Source: Oscillospiraceae bacterium
Lineage (GTDB): Bacteria > Bacillota > Clostridia > Oscillospirales > Oscillospiraceae
DNA: 64,000 nt
Assembly (NCBI GenBank): GCA_910575265.1
Contig: CAJTEA010000005.1
Location: 62,001 to 126,000, forward strand
Direction: 5' to 3'
Shown: in pieces, positions 7,506 to 14,534 of the stretch
How positions within the stretch are numbered: the first letter of the stretch is position 1
Layout: every line of letters starts with the position of its first letter
Notes under the pieces: model-generated
The model's input: only the letters and a program-made list of their open reading frames with translations
What the model was told of the DNA's origin: nothing
Databases searched by the model: none
Translations under genes and position numbers: made by a program

Positions 7506-9251
7506 TCAGCCCTCCTTCCCGGTGCTCTGGAACGCCTTTACGCCGCACAGCTGCTCACACACACCGCAGCCCACGCACTGGGTGGCGTCCACCTGGGCCT
7601 TGCCCTCCTTGATGGAGATGGCGGGGCAGCCAATCTTCATACAGCTCCGGCATCCCACGCACTTGACCGGATCCACCTTCAAAGGCGCCTCATGCTTGAC
7701 GTACTTCAGCAGGGCGCATGGGCGGCGGCTGATGATGACGGAGGGCTCGTCCGCGGCCAGCTCCTCCTTCAACACGGTATCGCAGGCTTTCAAATCGTAG
7801 GGGTCCACCACCCGCACCCGTGTAAAGCCCATGGCCCCGCACAGAGCTTCCAGGTCGATTTTCCCGGCGGGGTCGCCCTTGATGTTATAGCCGGTGGTGG
7901 GGTTCTGCTGGTGGCCGGTCATGCCGGTGATGGAGTTGTCCAAAATAATCACGGTGGAGTTGGACTGGTTATAGGCGATGTTGGCCAAACCAGTCATGCC
8001 CGAGTGCATGAAGGTGGAGTCGCCGATGACGGCCACCGTTTTGCCCTCGCTCTCCGCGCCCCGGGCCTTGTTGAAGCCGTGGATGGCGGAGATGGAGGCC
8101 CCCATGCACAGGGTCATATCCATAGCGGCCAGAGGGGCCACCGCCCCCAGGGTGTAGCAGCCGATGTCCCCCAGAACGGCGCATCTGTTCTTGCTCAGAA
8201 TGTAGAACAATCCCCGGTGAGGGCACCCCGCGCACATGACAGGGGGCCGGGGCGGAATGGGGTCCTGGATGGACCGTCCGGTATGTACACTTCCGCCCAG
8301 CTTCTCCGCCACCAGATTCTGGGAAAATTCCCCCTCCATGGGAAGCACATCCTTGCCGGAAACGGCAAGGCCCAGAGCTTTACAGTGGCTCTCTATGATG
8401 GGGTCCATCTCCTCCACTACGACAAGCTTTTCCACTTTACCCGCAAAGTCTTGTATCAGCTTGACGGGCAGGGGGTTAGCCATACCCAGCTTGAGGACGG
8501 AGACGGTATCCCCAAAGACCTCTTTCACGTATTGGTAGCTGGTGGAGGAGGTAATCACACCGATTTTGTGGTCCTTTCCCGGCTCCACCCGGTTGATGGG
8601 GGCGGTCTCGGCCCACTCCACAAGCTTCCGGACGCGCTCCTCCACGAAGGGGTGGCGGCGGATAGCGTTGCCGGGCATCATAACGTATTTGGCGATGTTT
8701 TTTTCATAGGGCCTCATCGCCGGTTCCACCCGGTCAGCGGTCTCCACAATGGACTGGGAGTGGGCCACCCGGGTACACATCTTCAGCAGCACCGGGGTGT
8801 CGAACTCCTCGCTGAGCTCGTAGGCCAGCTTGGCGAACTCCAGCGCCTCGGCGGAGTCGGAGGGCTCCAGCATGGGCACCTTGGCGGCGATGGCGTGGTG
8901 ACGGGAGTCCTGCTCGTTCTGGGAGGAGTGCATCCCTGGGTCGTCGGCCACGCCAATCACCAAGCCGGCGTTCACCCCGGTGTAGCTCATGGTAAACAGG
9001 GGATCGGCGGCCACGTTCAGACCCACGTGCTTCATGGCGCAGAAGGACCGCTTCCCCGCCAGGCAGGCCCCAAAGGCGGTCTCCATCGCCACTTTTTCGT
9101 TGGGGGCCCACTCACAATAGATTTCATCGTATCGGGCGGCCTCCTCGGTGATCTCGGTGCTGGGGGTGCCGGGGTAGCTGGAGATCACGCAGCACCCCGC
9201 CTCATACAGCCCCCGGGCAACGGCGGCGTTGCCCAACATCAGTTGTTTCAT
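7506..9251 (-). CDS. iorA: Indolepyruvate ferredoxin oxidoreductase, alpha subunit
   Basis: TPP-dependent large subunit of 581 residues. The N-terminal pyrimidine-binding domain carries SSYPGTPSTEITE and EKVAMETAFGA. A middle domain is followed by the TPP-pyrophosphate domain with CAGCPHRGLFYIL and GDIGCYTLG, and the Mg-binding stretch GDSTFMHSG ending near DNSITGMTGHQQNP. Two ferredoxin motifs, CVGCRSCMKIGC and CVGCGVCEQLC, close the C-terminus and would bind two [4Fe-4S] clusters. The archaeal and clostridial enzymes oxidise aryl pyruvates from Trp, Phe and Tyr. Upstream lies the TrpR-like gene, nine bases away, suggesting local control of the operon. Confidence 0.95.
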   Translation of the reverse strand: MKQLMLGNAAVARGLYEAGCCVISSYPGTPSTEITEEAARYDEIYCEWAPNEKVAMETAFGACLAGKRSFCAMKHVGLNVAADPLFTMSYTGVNAGLVIGVADDPGMHSSQNEQDSRHHAIAAKVPMLEPSDSAEALEFAKLAYELSEEFDTPVLLKMCTRVAHSQSIVETADRVEPAMRPYEKNIAKYVMMPGNAIRRHPFVEERVRKLVEWAETAPINRVEPGKDHKIGVITSSTSYQYVKEVFGDTVSVLKLGMANPLPVKLIQDFAGKVEKLVVVEEMDPIIESHCKALGLAVSGKDVLPMEGEFSQNLVAEKLGGSVHTGRSIQDPIPPRPPVMCAGCPHRGLFYILSKNRCAVLGDIGCYTLGAVAPLAAMDMTLCMGASISAIHGFNKARGAESEGKTVAVIGDSTFMHSGMTGLANIAYNQSNSTVIILDNSITGMTGHQQNPTTGYNIKGDPAGKIDLEALCGAMGFTRVRVVDPYDLKACDTVLKEELAADEPSVIISRRPCALLKYVKHEAPLKVDPVKCVGCRSCMKIGCPAISIKEGKAQVDATQCVGCGVCEQLCGVKAFQSTGKEG

Positions 9252-9260
9252 ACGATTTCC

Positions 9261-9584
9261 TCACTGTCCCTCGTTATTTTCATCGGCTTCGCGGAGTCCC
9301 AACCGGGCGATGACCTCCCGCATCACGCCTCCCGCGCCGTTGTCCAGCATGGACCGGCGGACCCGGCTGATGGTGGCGCTGGAGGCGCCGGTCTTTTCCA
9401 GAATGTCCAGATAAACCAGTCCCTGTTGGAGATACACCGCCACGTCAAACCGCTGTTCCAGGGAGCGAAGCTCCGTGGGGGTACACAGGTCGTCGAAGAA
9501 CCGGCAGCACTCGTCCAGGTCTTTCAGCTTCAGGATCGTCTCATACAGGGCCACGCTCCGCGCTCTCTTTTCCGCTTTCGCCAT
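9261..9584 (-). CDS. YerC/YecD-family TrpR-related regulator
   Basis: DNA-binding protein of 107 residues related to the E. coli tryptophan repressor. The helix-turn-helix is GLVYLDILEKTGASSATISRVRR, which I read as about residues 59-81. The ATG at 9584 is preferred over the one at 9605 because AGGAG lies nine bases upstream. As first gene of the operon iorA-iorB-unknown-paaK-ACT it is the obvious candidate regulator, perhaps responding to an aromatic amino acid. In most genomes YerC stands alone and its ligand is not established, so the link to this operon is inference from position. Confidence 0.88.
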   Translation of the reverse strand: MAKAEKRARSVALYETILKLKDLDECCRFFDDLCTPTELRSLEQRFDVAVYLQQGLVYLDILEKTGASSATISRVRRSMLDNGAGGVMREVIARLGLREADENNEGQ

Positions 9585-9637
9585 GGATCCACACTCCTTT
9601 ATCAAAATGCCTTATAACGCGGAATTCACTGCTATAA

Positions 9638-9666
9638 AGTTTAGCATAGGAAAGTAGCAAAGTAAA
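9638..9666 (-). promoter_or_regulatory. Promoter of the yerC-ior operon
   Basis: On the minus strand TTTACT, 17 bases, TAAACT, about 55 bases upstream of the TrpR-like gene. It is divergent from the acyl-CoA synthetase promoter about 40 bp away. Confidence 0.5.
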
Positions 9667-9706
9667 GGGCATGATATCGAAAATTTATGGAACGGGGGGA
9701 AATTTC

Positions 9707-9735
9707 TTGACAAGACCCGGAAAATACGTTACAAT
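9707..9735 (+). promoter_or_regulatory. Promoter of the acyl-CoA synthetase
   Basis: TTGACA, 17 bases, TACAAT: a near-consensus housekeeping promoter with a leader of about 60 bases before the ATG at 9801. The ribosome site is GGAAAGGA. Confidence 0.75.
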
Positions 9736-9800
9736 GCTTTAGCGGTTAAAATCAATAAAGTTTCGCGGGCCCGGCCCGTTTTTGGAAAGGATCGAACACA

Positions 9801-11435
9801 ATGCCTATCACTGACCTGCTGGAACGCAACAGCAAGCTGTATGGCGACGAGGTCGCCCTGGTGGAGATCAACCCCGAGGTGCGGGAAGAGCAGCGGGTGA
9901 CCTGGAAGGAGTACGAGCTGATCCAGCCCACCGGCGACGCCCCCTACCGCCGGGAGATCACCTGGTCGGTCTTTGACGAGAAGGCCAACCGGGTGGCCAA
10001 CATGCTGCTGGAGCGTGGCATCCGCAGGGGGCAGAAGGTGGCCATTCTGATGATGAACTGCCTGGAGTGGCTGCCCATCTACTTTGGCATTTTAAAGACG
10101 GGGGCCATCGCCGTCCCCCTGAACTTCCGCTATACCTCTGATGAGATCGAATACTGTCTCAAGCTGGCGGACGCCGACGTGCTCTTTTTCGGTCCGGAAT
10201 TCACCAGCCGGATGGAGCCAATTGTGCCCAAAATTTCCAGGCAGATGCTTCTGTTTTTTGTGGGGGAGACCTGCCCCTCCTTTGCCGAGGATTATCTGCG
10301 GGCCACCGCCAACTGTTCCAGCCGGGCTCCCAAGGTGCTGGTAGACGACGAGGACGAGGGAGCTATCTACTACTCCTCCGGCACCACCGGCTTTCCCAAG
10401 GCGATTCTCTTAAAGCACACCGCCCTGACGCAGTCCGCCCGGATGGAGGCCATCCACCATGAGACTACCCACGAGGACGTGTTCCTGTGCATTCCGCCCC
10501 TGTACCACACCGGAGCCAAGATGCACTGGTTCGGCTCGCTGTTCACCGGGAGCAGGGCGGTCATTCTCAAGGGCAACTCCCCCACCGCGATCTTCCAGGC
10601 GGCCAGCCAGGAGCGGGCCACCATCGTCTGGCTGCTGGTGCCCTGGGCTCAGGACATTCTGGCGGCACTGGACCGGGGCGAGCTGGCGGTCGGGGACTTC
10701 CACCTGTCCCAGTGGCGGCTGATGCACATCGGGGCTCAGCCGGTGCCCCCCTCCCTCATCAAGCACTGGCTGGAATACTTCCCGCACCATAAATACGACA
10801 CCAACTATGGCCTGTCCGAATCCACCGGCCCGGGCTGCGTCCACCTGGGGGTGGACAACGTCCATAAGGTAGGGGCAATCGGCATTCCCGGATACGGCTG
10901 GAAGCTGAAAATTGTGGACGAGCAGAATGTTCCGGTGAAGCAGGGCGATGTGGGGGAGCTGTGCGTAAAAGGCCCCGGCGTGATGGTGTGCTACTACCAC
11001 AACGAGGAGGCCACCCGCGAGGTTTTGGAAAACGGCTGGCTCCACACCGGCGACATGGCCCGGCAGGACGAGGACGGCTTTGTCTTTCTGGTGGACCGGA
11101 AGAAGGACGTGATCATCTCCGGCGGCGAAAACCTGTACCCGGTGCAGATTGAGGACTTCCTCACCGCCTACCCCAAGATACATGACGTGGCGGTGATTGG
11201 TCTGCCCGACAAGCGGCTGGGGGAGATCGCCGCCGCTATCATCCAGGTGAAGGAGGGCATGCAGTGTACTGAGAGCGAGATCAACCAGTTCTGCATGGAT
11301 CTGCCCCGGTACAAGCGCCCCCGGAAGATCATCTTCGCCGATGTCCCCCGCAACCCCACCGGCAAAATCGAAAAGCCCAGGCTGCGGGAGCAGTACTGCG
11401 GCATGCGTCTGGTGGAGGCGCAGAATCAGGGATAA
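9801..11435 (+). CDS. AMP-forming acyl-CoA synthetase (class I adenylate-forming)
   Basis: ATP-dependent ligase of 544 residues that activates a carboxylic acid to its CoA thioester through an acyl-adenylate. The P-loop YYSSGTTGFPKAI is near residues 190-202. The aromatic/Asn motif NYGLSESTGPG is present, followed by the hinge motif GWLHTGDMARQDEDGFVFLVDR and the lid lysine in NPTGKIEKPRLRE. The substrate is not readable; a fatty or aryl acid is possible given the divergent ior/paaK operon. It is a single-gene unit with a strong promoter and terminator. Confidence 0.9.
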   Translation: MPITDLLERNSKLYGDEVALVEINPEVREEQRVTWKEYELIQPTGDAPYRREITWSVFDEKANRVANMLLERGIRRGQKVAILMMNCLEWLPIYFGILKTGAIAVPLNFRYTSDEIEYCLKLADADVLFFGPEFTSRMEPIVPKISRQMLLFFVGETCPSFAEDYLRATANCSSRAPKVLVDDEDEGAIYYSSGTTGFPKAILLKHTALTQSARMEAIHHETTHEDVFLCIPPLYHTGAKMHWFGSLFTGSRAVILKGNSPTAIFQAASQERATIVWLLVPWAQDILAALDRGELAVGDFHLSQWRLMHIGAQPVPPSLIKHWLEYFPHHKYDTNYGLSESTGPGCVHLGVDNVHKVGAIGIPGYGWKLKIVDEQNVPVKQGDVGELCVKGPGVMVCYYHNEEATREVLENGWLHTGDMARQDEDGFVFLVDRKKDVIISGGENLYPVQIEDFLTAYPKIHDVAVIGLPDKRLGEIAAAIIQVKEGMQCTESEINQFCMDLPRYKRPRKIIFADVPRNPTGKIEKPRLREQYCGMRLVEAQNQG

Positions 11436-11440
11436 AAAAG

Positions 11441-11475
11441 CGGCTGGTGACCAAATCGTCACCAGCCGTTTTTTT
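11441..11475. terminator. Bidirectional intrinsic terminator
   Basis: An 11-bp perfect stem (CGGCTGGTGAC with GTCACCAGCCG), six-base loop, followed by seven T on the plus strand. In the minus direction the stem is followed by CTTTTTTATCC. It therefore can end both the acyl-CoA synthetase and the small minus-strand unit at 11486-11970. Confidence 0.85.
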
Positions 11476-11485
11476 CGCTGTTTTT

Positions 11486-11635
11486 TTATGGCTCCGCTTC
11501 CGACGCTTTCAGCTCCGGGGAGGAGATATACAGCTCCTCGCACTCCCGCTGGACCTGAATCAGAAGGTTAACCGCTTCCTCAGAAGCCCTGAACAGCTTC
11601 AGATACATTTTTTTATAGTCTGGAGAGTCTGACAT
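11486..11635 (-). CDS. Small 49-residue protein near the phage module
   Basis: A short open frame beginning MSDSPDYKKMYLKLFRASEE and ending KASEAEP. The predicted helix MYLKLFRASEEAVNLLIQVQ continues into a Glu-rich segment, giving an acidic soluble helical peptide. I recall similar small proteins of unknown function in Oscillospiraceae near phage genes, but have not searched. The ribosome site is poor, so translation may depend on an upstream frame. The gene ends just before the bidirectional terminator. Coding character (helical heptads, few rare codons) supports reality. Confidence 0.55.
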   Translation of the reverse strand: MSDSPDYKKMYLKLFRASEEAVNLLIQVQRECEELYISSPELKASEAEP

Positions 11636-11832
11636 GCTAACACAACCATTCCCGGAGGCAGCCACCCCGGCTGCCTCTCTGTTTTCTCAACGGTTCCGCC
11701 TGCGGGGGGGGAGGATAAGACGGTGAGGAATAAGATGGGCTCCCCCGCAGGTTTTCCCGCCGAGACAAACAAGCGGCGCAGGATAGTTACTACCCTACAC
11801 CGCATATGTCCAAACACAAACTCTCTTGTCAT
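11599..11832 (-). CDS. Doubtful 77-residue frame with strong ribosome site
   Basis: Starts MTREFVFGHMRCRVVTILRR directly after AAGGGGGGGTGAG. The N-terminus is mixed basic and hydrophobic, the rest is Pro/Gly-rich. It overlaps the start of the 49-residue gene by 36 bases. I recognise no family. It may be a regulatory leader frame or chance. It is listed because the start signal is good and it lies on a promoter-driven transcript. Confidence 0.25.
   Translation of the reverse strand: MTREFVFGHMRCRVVTILRRLFVSAGKPAGEPILFLTVLSSPPAGGTVEKTERQPGWLPPGMVVLACQTLQTIKKCI
11655..11677 (+). repeat. Perfect 9-bp hairpin
   Basis: GAGGCAGCC, loop ACCCC, GGCTGCCTC, followed on the plus strand by TCTGTTTTCTC. 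It is terminator-like on the plus strand, although no plus-strand gene lies directly upstream. On the minus strand it sits inside the transcript just ahead of the 49-residue gene. Confidence 0.5.
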
Positions 11833-11843
11833 CTCACCCCCCC

Positions 11844-11872
11844 TTGTAAAAGGAGAGAAAATGTGTTATAGT
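11844..11872 (+). promoter_or_regulatory. Promoter of a probable small RNA
   Basis: TTGTAA, 17 bases, TATAGT on the plus strand, with initiation expected near 11879. The transcript it would make ends at the hairpin terminator at 12018-12050. Confidence 0.5.
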
Positions 11873-11976
11873 GAGAGTCGGCACAGCAATGCTGTTGTGT
11901 GGGTGGTACGGCACCTGCATAGGGGCGTGGGGTGTGTCGCCACTCCACGTCCTGCCATAATTTGTCCCGTGTTTTC

Positions 11977-12005
11977 ATTATAGCGCATTTCCGGGAAATA
12001 CGCAA
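11977..12005 (-). promoter_or_regulatory. Minus-strand promoter with an embedded palindrome
   Basis: On the minus strand TTGCGT, 17 bases, TATAAT. The spacer contains the perfect 13-bp palindrome ATTTCCGGGAAAT, extendable to 21 bp (11983-12003) with one mismatch pair. A dimeric repressor there would block the promoter. It drives transcription toward the 77- and 49-residue frames. Confidence 0.65.
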
Positions 12006-12017
12006 GTAATTTTTTTC

Positions 12018-12050
12018 AGGCACAGCCCGTTTTGGGGGCTGTGCCTTTTC
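12018..12050 (+). terminator. Intrinsic terminator
   Basis: AGGCACAGCCC paired with GGGCTGTGCCT (11 bp), loop GTTTTGGG, then TTTTC. The U-tract is on the plus strand. In the minus direction, where the phage operon ends, the hairpin lacks a U-tract. Confidence 0.75.
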
Positions 12051-12064
12051 TTATATTACTTATA

Positions 12065-12634
12065 CTAAAGGTATTCCACACAGGTCTCCAGCTCCAACCA
12101 GGAATAGCCCGGCTCCTCAATGGACTGCCAACTGGGGAAGTTATCCTCCAGCTCCATCCAGGTCAGATACCAGAAGTCGTACTCAATGCCCAGATGGGTG
12201 GGCAGAATGTCCTCGATGATTTTTTTCAGCTCTTCAAAGTTGTCCGGCTCCCCGGCCACCCCGGGAAAGGAAACCGATACCTCCCCCTTCCCCCGCTCCT
12301 TTACCAGGGCGGGGATGCCGCAGCCGGTGATGGTGTCGTTGATGGCGTCCAGGGTGAAGCTGTCCCCGCCAATGCGGAGCAGGGCCGCCAGGGCGGCGGC
12401 CAGCTTCCGGGGCTGGGTGGCAACCGGACGGCGGGCAAAGAGCTTCGCGACGTTCTCCAGCCCCCAGTCCTCCGCCTCCGCCAGGGAGGACTCCCGCTGG
12501 ATTTCCTCCAGCCAGACGCGCAGGTTGTCCAGAGCCTCACCCTGGGCCTCCAGCTCCCCGCCGTTAAAGGGGGCCGACAGGTCGTAGACCCCCAGGGGCC
12601 TCAGCAGCTCCCTCAGATACTGGGCGTGCCTCAT
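12065..12634 (-). CDS. Phage baseplate / tail protein, DUF2313 (XkdU/YmfQ-like)
   Basis: A 189-residue protein beginning MRHAQYLRELLRPLGVYDL and carrying the family's N-terminal helix followed by GELEAQGEALDNLRVWLEEIQRES. It is the last gene of the particle module, matching XkdU, which ends the PBSX tail operon before fibre genes. No tail-fibre or receptor-binding gene follows. Its start overlaps the stop of the baseplate J gene (ATGA). In Mu-like phages the equivalent (gp48) joins fibres to the baseplate. Confidence 0.8.
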   Translation of the reverse strand: MRHAQYLRELLRPLGVYDLSAPFNGGELEAQGEALDNLRVWLEEIQRESSLAEAEDWGLENVAKLFARRPVATQPRKLAAALAALLRIGGDSFTLDAINDTITGCGIPALVKERGKGEVSVSFPGVAGEPDNFEELKKIIEDILPTHLGIEYDFWYLTWMELEDNFPSWQSIEEPGYSWLELETCVEYL

Positions 12635-13686
12635 GCTTTCGCCTCCACCCGCAGCGCGCCTAAAACGGGCAGCACGTCCTCCGCCACCAGCCGGTCCGCC
12701 CCGGGGGTTGTGATGACGTAGTTGACCACCCCGTCGCAGTGGTAAATCAGCTCCCCCAGCCGGGCCAGAAGGATGTCCTGCCCCAGCAGCTTTCCGGTAA
12801 ACCAGCCCCGCAGAGTGTCCTCCACCCGCTGAAGCACCTCGTCTTTGTTCCGCCCCGCCTCCGGCTCGATCTGGACGGCCAGGTCCACCGTCACCGTCTC
12901 CGGAGCCCGGACCCGAAGGTCCACGGCGATCTCCCGCCGCTGGTTGAAATAGTCCTCCAGCTCCTCCAGCAGCTCCGCGCCGGGCAGGCCGGCCAAAGTG
13001 GCGGGCACCACGTCCACCGAGCCAACCCCCCGGGGCCGGGCCACCACCGCCGCGGCCGCCACCTGGTCAAAGGACAGCGCCCCCTGCTGGTAAAAGGCGG
13101 TGTTGGCCCCGTTGGGCAGGCGCTTGAAGGTATCCAGCACCCGCTCCCGCAGCGCGCTGTCCGTCTCTCCGTCCGCGCCGCCGGTAAAGGCCCTGGGGTT
13201 GGCGCAGAAGGAGATCCCCATAGGGGCCACCGCCATGGATACGATGGCTCCGGCGGAGATGTTGCCCGCCGCCCCCGGCTCCAGCGCCCGGACAGGCGCC
13301 TCCGCCGTCAGCTTCCCCGCCTCCAGCACGGCGGGCCGGGTGGTCTCAAACCGTACCAGCCCCGCCGTCATGCACACCGTGCCCTGGGGGATGTCCCGTG
13401 GCAGCTCCGCCGCCTCCCCGGCGGTGAACCGGACGGTCCCCTCCGCCGCCACCGCCGGCTTGCGCTCCAACCCCCGCAGCTGGGCGTGACGGTCCAGAAA
13501 CGTACCCTCCGCCGTCTGGGGAAAGGCCTGCCGGACCACCCAGTCCGCCTGGACATACAGGGAATAGACCTGGGCCGCCACCGCGTACAGCCGGGCGGAC
13601 AGGTCGCACCCCTCCCGGGGCTCCAGCCCCGTCCGCTCCCCAAAGCAGGAGAGCAGCTCCTGATAAATCTCGTCAATGGTTTTCAT
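12631..13686 (-). CDS. Phage baseplate J / XkdT-like protein
   Basis: Baseplate wedge protein of 351 residues starting MKTIDEIYQELLSCFGERTG. The ATG at 13686 has GGAGGAGTATGAG in front; a frame opening further upstream at 13722 is not supported. Typical elements are QAFPQTAEGTFLDRHAQLRG near residues 45-64, the beta-rich middle, AVAPMGISFCANPRAFTGGADGETD and the helical C-terminal part. In contractile phages this protein forms the ring around the hub. It follows the gp25-like gene directly. Confidence 0.88.
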   Translation of the reverse strand: MKTIDEIYQELLSCFGERTGLEPREGCDLSARLYAVAAQVYSLYVQADWVVRQAFPQTAEGTFLDRHAQLRGLERKPAVAAEGTVRFTAGEAAELPRDIPQGTVCMTAGLVRFETTRPAVLEAGKLTAEAPVRALEPGAAGNISAGAIVSMAVAPMGISFCANPRAFTGGADGETDSALRERVLDTFKRLPNGANTAFYQQGALSFDQVAAAAVVARPRGVGSVDVVPATLAGLPGAELLEELEDYFNQRREIAVDLRVRAPETVTVDLAVQIEPEAGRNKDEVLQRVEDTLRGWFTGKLLGQDILLARLGELIYHCDGVVNYVITTPGADRLVAEDVLPVLGALRVEAKA

Positions 13687-13687
13687 C

Positions 13688-14062
13688 TCATACTCCTCCA
13701 GCCTGTCCGCCCGTCCGTTCAAGGGGCAGCTGAACGGTCAGCGGTTCTCCCTGCCAGTCCAGCTGTACGGTGAGCTTCGCCCCCTCCCCCAGGGGGAGCA
13801 GCTCCACGGACTGTACCGACAGGTCTGTCTCCTCCCGCAGGGCCTCGGCCACATACTGGGCGGCCAGAGCCTGCCGGGCGGAGGGCTTTTCCTGGCCCAG
13901 CCGGTACAGCCGGCTGCCCAGCTCCGGCAGAAAGGGCAGCCCGCCCCGCCGGGCGGTGAGGCGGTACAGCACCCGGGCCAGCACCTCCCCGCTTCCGTTC
14001 AGGCCGGTCAGCCCGCCCATTCCGTCCGGGACGTAGTCCCCGTCCATCAGCTTCCACTCCAT
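13688..14062 (-). CDS. Phage baseplate wedge protein, DUF2634 (XkdS / gp25-like)
   Basis: A 124-residue protein with GSGEVLARVLYRLTARRGGLPFLPELGSRLYRL at its centre. That arrangement is the gp25-like signature: substrate-like loop followed by the LPELGSRLY motif. The C-terminal strands (KLTVQLDWQGEPLTVQLPL) are regular. In T4 and PBSX-type particles this protein connects sheath to baseplate. It lies between the gpV-like and baseplate J genes in the standard order. Confidence 0.82.
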   Translation of the reverse strand: MEWKLMDGDYVPDGMGGLTGLNGSGEVLARVLYRLTARRGGLPFLPELGSRLYRLGQEKPSARQALAAQYVAEALREETDLSVQSVELLPLGEGAKLTVQLDWQGEPLTVQLPLERTGGQAGGV

Positions 14063-14074
14063 ATCTCCGCCTCC

Positions 14075-14512
14075 TTACCCCAGAAGATCAATCACGATCT
14101 CCCGGACTATGTCATACAGCGCGCGGCCGTTGACGAAAAGCTCTCCGGTCAGCTCCGCCCGGCCCCCCTTCAGGCTCAGGCCGCTGTCCGTACCGGCCAG
14201 CTCCAGCCCCTCCTGCCCCAGCAGGACCGAGCAGGCCCCGCCGTCCAGCCGCACCTCTCCCGCTTTCAGCTCCCCACTCTTCTGCGCCGTGCCCAGCACG
14301 CAGGGGGACTCCCCCTCCGCCCCCGCCTTGAGCACCAGCACCTTCTCACCCGAGCCAGGCCGCCAGCTGTAACCCCCGGGGCTGTATACGGTGAGCCACC
14401 GCCGCTCTCCCCCCAGGCTGACCCCGGCGGGGTCCCCACCCAAGGTAACCGTCCCCAGCTCCGCCGCCGGCTCCGCCGCCGCCAGCCTTCTGCTCCGTTC
14501 CGATGTCCACAT
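14075..14512 (-). CDS. Phage baseplate spike-position protein (XkdR / DUF2577 position)
   Basis: A 145-residue protein from the ATG at 14512, which has GAGGTG six bases upstream. An OB-like beta region contains LTVYSPGGYSWRPGSGEKVLVLKAG. It is followed by a strand-turn repeat region (KAGEVRLDGGACSVLLGQEG, LELAGTDSGLSLKGGRAELTGE) resembling the triplex beta-helix of gpV/gp45 spikes. It ends in a short helix. Spike identity is inferred from the OB-plus-repeat layout and the position after the hub gene. Confidence 0.65.
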   Translation of the reverse strand: MWTSERSRRLAAAEPAAELGTVTLGGDPAGVSLGGERRWLTVYSPGGYSWRPGSGEKVLVLKAGAEGESPCVLGTAQKSGELKAGEVRLDGGACSVLLGQEGLELAGTDSGLSLKGGRAELTGELFVNGRALYDIVREIVIDLLG

Positions 14513-14534
14513 ACGCCGCACCTCACATCTATTT

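Larger units (their letters stand above)
11879..12050 (+). ncRNA. Probable structured small RNA, antisense to the small-protein unit
   Basis: A promoter (TTGTAA-17-TATAGT) and an intrinsic terminator bracket about 170 bases with no good open frame. Predicted stems are CACAGCAATGCTGTTGTG (six-bp palindromic hairpin ACAGCA/TGCTGT), GGTG...CACC at 11907-11920, and a longer imperfect stem GTGGGGTG...CACTCCAC at about 11928-11950. The first 90 bases are antisense to the 5' leader of the minus-strand transcript that starts near 11970. The arrangement resembles antisense-controlled small-peptide loci. No RNA family is recognised. Confidence 0.45.

Noticed and set aside
7038-9617. A very long open frame on the plus strand opposite iorA/iorB
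   Set aside because: His/Gly/Leu-rich antisense product with no domain, explained by GC-rich third positions of the real genes on the minus strand.
11867-11960. A 30-codon minus-strand frame rich in Thr, Arg and Cys in the leader of the small-protein unit
   Set aside because: No ribosome site, unusual composition and complete overlap with the hairpin-rich antisense region; more likely structured RNA than coding.
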